Source of the DNA: a bacterium
GTDB taxonomy: Bacteria; Margulisbacteria; Marinamargulisbacteria; UBA817; JAQBTH01
DNA length: 35,340 nucleotides
Direction of reading: 5' to 3'
NCBI GenBank assembly: GCA_027623425.1
Contig: JAQBTH010000012.1
Location: forward strand, 1-35,340
Shown here: positions 22,016-29,305 of the stretch, piece by piece
Layout: every line of letters begins with the position of its first letter
Numbering within the stretch: position 1 is the stretch's first letter
Notes under the pieces: generated by a model
Told to the model about the DNA's origin: nothing
What the model saw: only the letters and a program-made list of their open reading frames with translations
Database searches by the model: none
Program-made: the position numbers and the translations under genes

Positions 22016-22142
22016 ATAGAGGGGCTTAGTTTTCTACTAGTGCAAGGCAAATAGGTCCTGGTTACCGGAGATGTATTACTAATACATCGAGGACAGCCAG
22101 GTTCTATTTAACGCCGCAATAGAGGAAACAAAGTCCCTCTAT
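22016..22142. repeat. Structured intergenic repeat, copy C
   Basis: Outer arms ATAGAGGGGCTTAGTTTTCT and AGGAAACAAAGTCCCTCTAT pair with few mismatches. Inside: GTGCAAGGCAAAT (identical 13 nt in copy D), arm AAATAG-CCTGG / CCAGG-CTATTT, core ACCGGAG, apical stem ATGTATT-ACT-AATACAT, GAGGACA, and AACGCCGC. It fills the gap between the convergent maf and SPOR genes and covers the SPOR-gene stop codon. Confidence 0.8.
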
Positions 22143-22750
22143 TGTTTGATGATGATGGCATCAAGATTATACTGCTCTCGCATCTTCTCTGCCAAATAAT
22201 GCGCCGCAGTAGGGTTTTTAAAGGCACCGATTTGAACACGGTAATAAGTTTGCCCATCCTCTGTATAAATCCAGACATAAGAATCAACGCCACGGCGTTT
22301 TAAATCTGTAACAGCAGCGCGCGCTCTTGGAAGGCTCTTGTGAGAGCCGACAACAACACGACTGAGCGTATAAGAACGCGATGACGCGGGGCGATTAACC
22401 GGTTTAGAAACAGACGAAATAGCAGATGGTTTAACAGATTGCTTTGGTTTTTGAAGTTCGGATACAGCAGGTTTAGACACCTGTGAGACCGTAGCTGGCG
22501 CCGGCGTTTTTAAAACAACGTCTTGCGACACAGAGACAGGTGAAACCGTTCCTTCAGGCGCTTTGACCATTAGGCTACGCCCAACGCGAAACACAACCAT
22601 AAACGAAAGGGTAACAACAGTAATGATACTTGCTAATACAACGACTGTTTTGGCCCAACTAAACTCCTGTCGTTCCTTCTCTTTAAGAAGGTCTCCAAGG
22701 CCATCGTTATACTCAAACTCATTTTCAATTGAATGCGCTTCTTTACTCAT
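22139..22750 (-). CDS. SPOR-domain membrane protein (FtsN-like topology)
   Basis: 203 aa from ATG 22750 (MSKEAHSIENEFEYNDG); the frame opens at a TTG at 22771 but the ATG lies just after a -10 box. Layout: ~40 cytoplasmic residues, one membrane helix (TVVVLASIITVVTLSFMVVF), a Pro/Ser/Lys-rich periplasmic linker (KTPAPATVSQVSKPAVSEL), and a C-terminal SPOR domain (VVVGSHKSLPRARAAVTDL through YYRVQIGAFKNPTAAHYLAE). SPOR domains bind septal, denuded peptidoglycan, so this is likely a division-associated protein. Sequence outside the domain is not conserved, so FtsN itself cannot be claimed. Confidence 0.88.
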   Translation of the reverse strand: MSKEAHSIENEFEYNDGLGDLLKEKERQEFSWAKTVVVLASIITVVTLSFMVVFRVGRSLMVKAPEGTVSPVSVSQDVVLKTPAPATVSQVSKPAVSELQKPKQSVKPSAISSVSKPVNRPASSRSYTLSRVVVGSHKSLPRARAAVTDLKRRGVDSYVWIYTEDGQTYYRVQIGAFKNPTAAHYLAEKMREQYNLDAIIIKQ

Positions 22751-22757
22751 ATAAAGT

Positions 22758-22767
22758 ATGTTACCAT
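22758..22767. promoter_or_regulatory. Overlapping divergent -10 boxes of the SPOR and cutA-like genes
   Basis: Minus-strand TG-G-TAACAT (22766-22758) lies 7 nt before the SPOR-gene ATG. Plus-strand TACCAT (22762-22767) lies 6 nt before the cutA-like ATG. Same compact back-to-back design as mreB/maf, though both boxes are weaker. Confidence 0.4.
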
Positions 22768-22773
22768 ACAAAT

Positions 22774-23100
22774 ATGACGAACGCTATTTTTGTTCAAACG
22801 GTAATTAATTCCAAAGAATCCGCTAACCAAATGGCAGAAGACATCTTATTAAAAAAGCTAGCGAATTGCATCCAAGTGCTGGGTCCAATCACGAGTCATT
22901 TTTATTGGAAAAACCAATATCAAATAATGGAAGAATACCTTCTACTCATCAAATCAGTAGAAAAAAACCAAGACAACATCATAAAGTACATCGAGGAAAA
23001 TCATCCATATGATACCCCTGAAGTACTTTGCACGCCGATCACTAAAATGAGTGCGCGGTTTGGTGAGTGGCTTTTGAACGCCCAAAACGACTCCCGCTAA
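22774..23100 (+). CDS. cutA: CutA1-family divalent-ion tolerance protein
   Basis: 108 aa trimeric ferredoxin-like fold protein; the family was named from copper tolerance but its role is uncertain. The start at 22774 gives MTNAIFVQTVINSKESANQM, the usual N-terminal strand. Family signature: LLKKLANCIQVLGPITSHFY, WKNQYQIMEEYLLLIKS, and HPYDTPEVLCTPI. The Cys of LANC and the HPYDTPE motif fit the family. Divergent from the SPOR gene, with a shared ~20 bp promoter region, and convergent with the PpiC-TPR gene. Confidence 0.92.
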   Translation: MTNAIFVQTVINSKESANQMAEDILLKKLANCIQVLGPITSHFYWKNQYQIMEEYLLLIKSVEKNQDNIIKYIEENHPYDTPEVLCTPITKMSARFGEWLLNAQNDSR

Positions 23101-23124
23101 TTTAAACTCTCTTCAACGTTAATG

Positions 23125-23144
23125 ACGAGGTTTAACCCCGTTTT
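23125..23144 (+). terminator. Weak terminator-like hairpin after cutA
   Basis: ACGAGG-TTTAA-CCCCGT with one mismatch, followed by TTT. It overlaps the last codons of the convergent foldase gene. Marginal stability. Confidence 0.25.
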
Positions 23145-24610
23145 GTCACCGCGTTCTGACTTGCCGCTTCGCTTTCCATACGTTCTGCAAATTGAATGAG
23201 ATCGTTAACCGTTTTCAAACGTTTTGCATCACCCAACTTCTCGAAGCTACTCGCCAACTGCTGCAACAATGGAATATGCCCTGTCGCACGCTCAATTGCT
23301 TTTGCATATTCCTGTTGCATATTGCGATAAGACTTCCGCGACCGGTAATACTGCGCCAATTCCATATTAACGGATGGTAGCAAAACATCTGTGGTTAATT
23401 CCAACAATACGTCAGCCTTCTTTAATTCTTTCACCGCAGCATCTTGATCACTGTTAGTCATTAACAACCGCGCTAATAATAAGTGTGGCACAGGGTTAGA
23501 CGGCGCCTGGCTAATTAATGTTTGATATGATCCTTTTGCCAATTCCACATTACCTTCTAGCTTGGCCTTAGCAGCCACCAAATCAGGTTCTAGAATTTCC
23601 AATTCAGCATCACCTGCTACAGACCCCATTAATCGCCGCAACGCCTGTTCTTGCATACGAGACGCTAGACGTTGCTTCTCATTTTCCAAGTCAAAATCCT
23701 CTGGATGGGGTTGCGGCAAACGCTTATTCACCATTAGTAAATGCACACCAAAAGGAGATTCAACCGGACGAGACAATTCACCAGGTGATAAGGAATAAGC
23801 CGCGTCTTCAACAGAAGACACCAGTTGCCCAAAATGAACAACACCTAACGCCCCGCCGTCTTTACTAGACCCCTCATCTTCTGAATATTGTGTCGCTAAA
23901 GAACGAAACGATTGTCCTTTTCTAAATTCTGCAGATATTTCTTCGGCCTTCTGATACGCCGCTTGAATAGCGATTTCTCGGTCCTCACCTTGCGCTTCAG
24001 CACTCATTCTAGGACGAATTAATATATGAGATAAGTCTAAATGCGTATAAAAACGTTCTACATCTTGATCCGACACAGAAATACTCGCTCGCACAGTATC
24101 TTTCATTTTTTGAACCAAGATTTCGCCCATCAAATTCGATTCAAATTGCTTATACACAATCCCACGTTCAGCTAGAAACTGACGCAAGGCGGATTTATTT
24201 GGCAAGTCATACATTTGCATAATATCGATGATAGAATACTTCAAATCTCGCTTGGTAACAGACAACTCTTGGGACAAGGCCGCCTTATATAGCAAACTAT
24301 CTTCAATCGCACGATTTAATGCATTTAACTTGATGATTTCAACCAATTCAGGGTCCATATAACGAAGATCGTTACCCTTGGCTTGCGCCTGGTACAACGC
24401 TTGTTGCAACTGATTAAAATAACGGCGACGAGGTACCATAATATCCGTACCATACCGGGCAACCGCATTACTGGGATCCCGCATTTGCTTCTCTTGCTCC
24501 TGATCACTTACATCGCTAAAAAAGAACATGCCTGTGAACATCGTTCCCACAAAAAAAACAACAATCGAAAGCGCAATTGTAACCGCGTGACGCCTAAAAA
24601 AATCCAACAC
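23132..24610 (-). CDS. Membrane-anchored PpiC/SurA-type peptidyl-prolyl isomerase with C-terminal TPR-like region
   Basis: 492 aa, GTG start at 24610 set by a strong Shine-Dalgarno TAGGAGG with ~8 nt spacing. One N-terminal membrane helix (TIALSIVVFFVGTMFTGMFF) anchors it, with the rest periplasmic. A SurA-N-like helical part (~60-190) is followed by a parvulin domain (~195-305): LSHILIRPRM, FRSLATQYSEDEGSSKDGG, FGVHLLMVNKR. The last ~150 residues have TPR-like helical repeats (EGNVELAKGSYQTLISQ, NPVPHLLLARLLM, LLQQLASSFEKLGDAKRL). Probably folds or escorts exported and outer-membrane proteins. Last gene of the M16-rseP-tkt-ftsE-ftsX run, 12 nt after ftsX. The isomerase-TPR combination is uncommon. 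Confidence 0.88.
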   Translation of the reverse strand: MLDFFRRHAVTIALSIVVFFVGTMFTGMFFFSDVSDQEQEKQMRDPSNAVARYGTDIMVPRRRYFNQLQQALYQAQAKGNDLRYMDPELVEIIKLNALNRAIEDSLLYKAALSQELSVTKRDLKYSIIDIMQMYDLPNKSALRQFLAERGIVYKQFESNLMGEILVQKMKDTVRASISVSDQDVERFYTHLDLSHILIRPRMSAEAQGEDREIAIQAAYQKAEEISAEFRKGQSFRSLATQYSEDEGSSKDGGALGVVHFGQLVSSVEDAAYSLSPGELSRPVESPFGVHLLMVNKRLPQPHPEDFDLENEKQRLASRMQEQALRRLMGSVAGDAELEILEPDLVAAKAKLEGNVELAKGSYQTLISQAPSNPVPHLLLARLLMTNSDQDAAVKELKKADVLLELTTDVLLPSVNMELAQYYRSRKSYRNMQQEYAKAIERATGHIPLLQQLASSFEKLGDAKRLKTVNDLIQFAERMESEAASQNAVTKRG

Positions 24611-24622
24611 TAAAATTTCCTC

Positions 24623-25513
24623 CTATAATTGGTATCTCAGCATGCGAGATACTGAAATGAACGCACCTAACATTCCAATGAAGGTGCCGACTACACCTAC
24701 TATACAATAAATAAACATTAACTGCTTAAGTTGAAAAACCAACGGCATAAATGGAACGCTGGCAACAATCGTATCGCCCAACCAATTATATCCAATAGAT
24801 AAGGTAGTTATTGCCACAACAGCCCCAATAACCCCAATGATAAACCCTTCAATTAAAAACGGTAATTGTATGAATAAATTCGTCGCCCCTACTAAACGCA
24901 TAATAGAGATTTCTTCTTGCCTGGCCAACACCGTTAAACGAATCGTATTTACAATGATTAATAAGGTAGATGACCCCAGCAATAAAACCAAGACAAGCCC
25001 TGCCCCTTTGGCAAACTGACTAAAACTTTCCACGCGCTTTGCAATTTCGCTGCCGTACACCACATCATCAACGTAATAATCGAATTTTTTCAGATAAGAC
25101 ACCATCGGTTCGATTGCAGCTTCCTTTTGAACATGTAAACTGATGGAGTGTGGCAAGGGATTTTTACCAACCGTACCCACAATCCCCATGCTCTTATAAT
25201 TTTTTTGAAATTCCGCCCAAGCATCGTCTCTATCCACAAACGTGATAGATTTAATACCATTTAATCGGCGTATACGATCCTGAAATTCTTTGATTTCGGA
25301 ACGAGTAAGAGAGTGCTTAAGAAAAAGACGCACTTCTAATTTCTCAGTCAAAAGCGAGGTAAAATTATTTAAGTTTACGGTTAATAACAGAAAAAAACCA
25401 AAGACGATCAAAGATACTGCGATTGTCGCCATAGCAATAAAGGTCATCAAACGAGACCGATTCATACCTATAAAACTTTCGCGAACAAAAAAACCAAAAT
25501 CCTGAGCGATCAT
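24623..25513 (-). CDS. ftsX: Cell division protein FtsX
   Basis: Membrane partner of FtsE; transmits ATPase-driven signals to peptidoglycan hydrolases at the septum. 296 aa. A cytoplasmic N-terminus and first helix (TFIAMATIAVSLIVFGFFLL) are followed by an extracytoplasmic domain (~45-165, including LEVRLFLKHSLTRSEIKEFQ) and three more helices, with the conserved LARQEEISIMRLVGATNLFI segment between helices 2 and 3. The start ATG overlaps the ftsE stop by 4 nt (ATGA), so the two are coupled. Family lengths are usually 290-350. Confidence 0.95.
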   Translation of the reverse strand: MIAQDFGFFVRESFIGMNRSRLMTFIAMATIAVSLIVFGFFLLLTVNLNNFTSLLTEKLEVRLFLKHSLTRSEIKEFQDRIRRLNGIKSITFVDRDDAWAEFQKNYKSMGIVGTVGKNPLPHSISLHVQKEAAIEPMVSYLKKFDYYVDDVVYGSEIAKRVESFSQFAKGAGLVLVLLLGSSTLLIIVNTIRLTVLARQEEISIMRLVGATNLFIQLPFLIEGFIIGVIGAVVAITTLSIGYNWLGDTIVASVPFMPLVFQLKQLMFIYCIVGVVGTFIGMLGAFISVSRMLRYQL

Positions 25514-26190
25514 TCAATATACCCCCCGAGTTGTTGATCTCGCATGATGCGCCCCTTTTCCATCGCAACAACTCGCTTTGGTATACCATCTACAATTTCA
25601 GTGTCATGGGTGGCCATTACCACAGTCGTTTGGCGTGCATTAATTTTAGTGAGCAGCTGAACAATCTCCCACGAGGTATCCGGGTCTAAGTTTCCTGTCG
25701 GCTCGTCGCAAAGTAAAATTGGCGGGTTATTCACGATCGCACGTGCAATACAGATCTTCTGTTGTTCGCCACCCGATAATTGGTGGGGCATGCGATCCAT
25801 TTTTTGCTCTAGCCCAACCAACTCAAGCACATGACAGACCTGGCGGCGTATTTTCTTTCGGGGAAAATGCATGACCGAAAGCGCAAAAGCCACATTTTCA
25901 TACACAGTACGACGCGGCAGTAGCTTATAATCCTGAAAAATCATGCCAATGCTACGACGCAAGTACGGCACTTGGCGATTGGCAATGCGACTAAGCAAAA
26001 ATCGATCAATGATTATTTCACCGCTCGTGGGCAATTCCGAACGAAAGATTAGCTTTAACAAGGTGGATTTGCCCGCACCAGAAGGCCCAATCAAATACAC
26101 AAACTCGTTGCGACCAATAACCAATGAAATGTCCTCTAGGGCAACATGACCGTTATCATAATTCTTATGAACTTGTTTAAGCTCAATCAC
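25510..26190 (-). CDS. ftsE: Cell division ATP-binding protein FtsE
   Basis: ABC ATPase driving FtsX at the division site. 226 aa, normal length. GTG start at 26190 (MIELKQVHKNYDNGHVALED), 6 nt after the tkt stop. Walker A GPSGAGKSTLLKL, Q-loop GMIFQDYKLLPRRTVYENVA, signature LSGGEQQKICIARAI, Walker B ILLCDEPTGNLDP, and H-loop MATHD. The FQDYKLLPRRTVYENV segment is FtsE-typical. Translationally coupled to ftsX. Confidence 0.97.
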   Translation of the reverse strand: MIELKQVHKNYDNGHVALEDISLVIGRNEFVYLIGPSGAGKSTLLKLIFRSELPTSGEIIIDRFLLSRIANRQVPYLRRSIGMIFQDYKLLPRRTVYENVAFALSVMHFPRKKIRRQVCHVLELVGLEQKMDRMPHQLSGGEQQKICIARAIVNNPPILLCDEPTGNLDPDTSWEIVQLLTKINARQTTVVMATHDTEIVDGIPKRVVAMEKGRIMRDQQLGGYIE

Positions 26191-26196
26191 AACACA

Positions 26197-28206
26197 CTAC
26201 CCCAGCTTCGCACGAATCTGAGAAACGATGGCGTCCTTGTTAAAACCAAATTCTGTTTGTAAATCTGAAATTGGCGCGCTTAATCCAAATCGATCAACAC
26301 CGATCGCAAGCCCGTCCACACCAATGTACTGGTGCCAACCAAAGGTACTTTGTGCCTCAATCGATACAAACACGCGTGCTGCACCCAAGACAGACGCTCT
26401 GTATTCGGGCGATTGATCATTGAACAGTTCAAAACTAACCATAGACACCACGCGAACGCCAATGCCCTGCTTACCTAACTCATCTGCCACATCAACGGCC
26501 AATGATAATTCTGAACCAGTGGCTAAAATACACACATCCACATCTGAATTAGGCTCACCCTTCACGATATAGCCGCCTTTGGCCACACCATCAAAGTCAG
26601 TTCCATCCAGTTCAGGCAAACCCTGACGACTGAGAATTAACGCGACTGGTACAGGAGAACGCATCGCATGCGCCCACGCACCTTTTACTTCTGTTCCATC
26701 AGCCGGACGAATCACCGTTAAATTCGGCATCGCACGCAGTGAGGCCAAATGCTCAACAGGTTGATGAGTCGGCCCATCTTCACCTAGTAAGATGCTATCG
26801 TGGGTAAATTGAAATATAATAGGCACTTGCATCAAAGCTGCCAATCGGATGGCATTTCGCATGTAATCCGAAAAGGTTAAAAATGTACCACAAAACGGAC
26901 GGGCCATACCCTGCAAACAAACACCTGTTGCCACCGCTGCCATGGCAAACTCGCGCACGCCATATTTAATATTTCGTGCGTTAAATTCACCAGGCTTAAC
27001 ACAGGCACTTGCCGCCATTAATGTGCTATCTGAACAACTTAAATCAGCAGACCCACCAATTAAATGGGGCACAGCATCATGTAAATATTGAAGCACTTGG
27101 TGACTCGTTTGGCGTGTTGCAGCCCCAGCCTTTAAACTTAAGGCCTTTAACTTAGAATCAAAATCAGTTGGCAAGCTCTGGGCAAGTAACTGCGCAAGCA
27201 ACGCTGCCCCCTGCTCATTTTCAGACTGCCATTTCTCAAAATCCTGCTCCCACAACGCATGCATGTCAGCCAATTCACGTTGACGATGCTCAAAACTCAT
27301 GCGCACCTCTTCATCCACATAGAATGGGGTGTCAGGTAAACCCAAAACGGATTTTGTAGCAGTTACTTCCTCTGCGCCCAAGGCTTTTCCGTGAACACTA
27401 CTCGTTCCAGCCATATTCGGGGACCCCTTACCAATCACCGTTTTGGCTACAATCAAACTGGGCCTAGTCGCCGTGCTGGCCTTTTGGTAGGCCGCATGAA
27501 TCTCATCCACATTATGCCCGTCTACTACCTGTACAAACCAGCCATAAGCTTCATAACGCAATGCCGTATTTTCAGACATGCATTCGTCCAATGGCCCATC
27601 CAAACAAATATCATTTGAATCATAAAATAAAATCACGTTATTGAGTTTCAGATGCCCTGCAAAAGAAGACGCTTCTTGAGAAACACCTTCCATCATACAT
27701 CCGTCACCAGCAAGAATAACAACCTTACTATCTAAAATTGACTGTGCGCCTGTGCGAGCAGATGCGATTTTTTGCCCCAATGCCAACCCAATTCCAGCAG
27801 CGATGCCCTGCCCTAATGGCCCCGTTGTGGTTTCAACACCATCAACTTCACCAAACTCCGGGTGACCCGCCGTAGGAGAATGTAATTTACGAAATTGTTT
27901 TAGGTCATCAAGACTCACATCGTAGCCAGATAAGTGCAATAAACTATAATGCAACATAGAACCATGCCCGGCAGATAATACAAACGCATCACGGTTCATC
28001 CATCGCGGTTGAGCAGGGTTATAGCGAAGGCCTATACGGAATAAATAGGCGCCAATTTCGGCGCATCCCATAGGCAACCCAGGATGACCACATCCCGCCG
28101 CTTCAATAGCATCAATCGACAACCCTCGAACCGTATTTGCAATACGCTCCAATTCAGCCTTTATTTTAGAATCCAACATTACCATTTCTACGGAAGAACT
28201 TGTCAT
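26197..28206 (-). CDS. tkt: Transketolase
   Basis: Thiamine-diphosphate enzyme moving two-carbon units between sugar phosphates in the pentose phosphate pathway. 669 aa, normal length. N-terminal GHPGLPMGCAEIGAYLF; TPP motif starting GDGCMMEGVSQEASSFAGH and ending in N-V-I-L-F-Y-D-S-N-D; middle domain TFLTFSDYMRNAIRLAALMQ and HDSILLGEDGPTHQPVEHLA; late FGWHQYIGVDGLAIG. The ATG at 28206 has Shine-Dalgarno AGAGG with 6-7 nt spacing; a later Met gives MLDSKIKAELERIANTV and is possible. Placed between rseP and ftsE with gaps of 10 and 6 nt, so a metabolic gene is embedded in an envelope operon. Confidence 0.96.
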   Translation of the reverse strand: MTSSSVEMVMLDSKIKAELERIANTVRGLSIDAIEAAGCGHPGLPMGCAEIGAYLFRIGLRYNPAQPRWMNRDAFVLSAGHGSMLHYSLLHLSGYDVSLDDLKQFRKLHSPTAGHPEFGEVDGVETTTGPLGQGIAAGIGLALGQKIASARTGAQSILDSKVVILAGDGCMMEGVSQEASSFAGHLKLNNVILFYDSNDICLDGPLDECMSENTALRYEAYGWFVQVVDGHNVDEIHAAYQKASTATRPSLIVAKTVIGKGSPNMAGTSSVHGKALGAEEVTATKSVLGLPDTPFYVDEEVRMSFEHRQRELADMHALWEQDFEKWQSENEQGAALLAQLLAQSLPTDFDSKLKALSLKAGAATRQTSHQVLQYLHDAVPHLIGGSADLSCSDSTLMAASACVKPGEFNARNIKYGVREFAMAAVATGVCLQGMARPFCGTFLTFSDYMRNAIRLAALMQVPIIFQFTHDSILLGEDGPTHQPVEHLASLRAMPNLTVIRPADGTEVKGAWAHAMRSPVPVALILSRQGLPELDGTDFDGVAKGGYIVKGEPNSDVDVCILATGSELSLAVDVADELGKQGIGVRVVSMVSFELFNDQSPEYRASVLGAARVFVSIEAQSTFGWHQYIGVDGLAIGVDRFGLSAPISDLQTEFGFNKDAIVSQIRAKLG

Positions 28207-28216
28207 AATAAACCTC

Positions 28217-29290
28217 TTATAAACGTTTTAAATTATTCAGAAACTCAACGCGAGTCTGCCAATGGGATATATCGTTAAACACGATAAACACCATCAACAA
28301 AATTAACACCAATGCGCCAGCCTGATTTAAATACCCCTCAATACGTTTATCCAATGGGCGCCGTATCACCGCTTCTATAATTAAAAACACCAAGTGCCCC
28401 CCATCTAAAACAGGGAAGGGAAACAAATTTATAACGCCTAAACTAATGCTAATTAACGCCATAATATTAAAGAAATTTAATAATCCACGACCCAATTCGA
28501 AAGACGCCAATTGCACAATGCCTATAGGGCCAGCCATATCTTTAAAACTCGCCTCCTTATTGATCAATAACGCTAACGATTGAAACACTTGTTCAATGCT
28601 ATCTATGGTTTTTTGCACACCAAACCCAATCGCCATAATTGGATTATAACGATTCAACGTGACGTCAAACTGCACACCTATCAACCCCTGATTGGAATTA
28701 CCATCAAGTGACTGAGGCACAATTTGTCGGGTATAACGACGCCCATCACGTATAAATTCCAATGTAATAGCCTGATCTAAAGAACGGTGAATAATACGAA
28801 TTAAGTCGTCTTCAACATCTACAACAGGAGACGAATTAACAGCAATAATCTTATCGCCGGATTGCAGACCAATCATTTCAGCAGGTGTGCCACTAATAAC
28901 CGATGAAATAGTACTTGTCGGAGACGGCACCCCTAGAAAGGAATACACCATCACAAAAATAGTAAATCCCAAAAAGATATTCATTAATGAACCCGCAGAT
29001 ATGGTGACAAACCGCGCTAAAATTGATTTATTTTGATAATGCTTATCGGTGTCAAAAAACGGTATTTCACCCTCCGGGTCATCCATACCCGCAAGCCGAA
29101 CAAAACCACCAAAAGGAAACAAACGAAGCGAGTATTCTGTACCGCCATAGAACCTTGAAAACACCTTCGGCCCCATGCCAACAGCAAATTCATACACCCC
29201 TATTCCTGAGCGCTTTGCGGCAACCAAATGCCCCATCTCGTGAATAAAAATTACTAACCCAAGTGCAAGGAGTGTCAAAATAAAATTCAT
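28217..29290 (-). CDS. rseP: RseP/site-2-type intramembrane zinc metalloprotease
   Basis: Inner-membrane protease cutting anti-sigma factors or signal-peptide remnants within the membrane. 357 aa. The first helix holds the zinc motif HEMGH (17-21) in VIFIHEMGHLVAAKRSGIGV; VGMGPKVFSRFYGGTEYSLR and FPFGGFVRLAGMDDPEGE are family hallmarks; a single PDZ domain spans ~120-195 (GTPAEMIGLQSGDKIIAVNS); the C-terminal helix carries the third ligand in NLFPFPVLDGGHLVFL. One PDZ rather than the two of E. coli RseP, as in many other phyla. It follows the M16 gene by 15 nt. The substrate is unknown; no sigma-E or anti-sigma gene is in the window. Confidence 0.95.
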   Translation of the reverse strand: MNFILTLLALGLVIFIHEMGHLVAAKRSGIGVYEFAVGMGPKVFSRFYGGTEYSLRLFPFGGFVRLAGMDDPEGEIPFFDTDKHYQNKSILARFVTISAGSLMNIFLGFTIFVMVYSFLGVPSPTSTISSVISGTPAEMIGLQSGDKIIAVNSSPVVDVEDDLIRIIHRSLDQAITLEFIRDGRRYTRQIVPQSLDGNSNQGLIGVQFDVTLNRYNPIMAIGFGVQKTIDSIEQVFQSLALLINKEASFKDMAGPIGIVQLASFELGRGLLNFFNIMALISISLGVINLFPFPVLDGGHLVFLIIEAVIRRPLDKRIEGYLNQAGALVLILLMVFIVFNDISHWQTRVEFLNNLKRL

Positions 29291-29297
29291 ATTGGAT

Positions 29298-29303
29298 ATA
29301 ATA
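29298..29303 (-). promoter_or_regulatory. Possible internal -10 box before rseP
   Basis: Minus-strand TATTAT lies 7 nt before the rseP ATG, in the 15 nt gap after the M16 stop. It could give a secondary leaderless transcript for rseP-tkt-ftsEX-foldase. No Shine-Dalgarno site is present. Confidence 0.35.
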
Positions 29304-29305
29304 CC

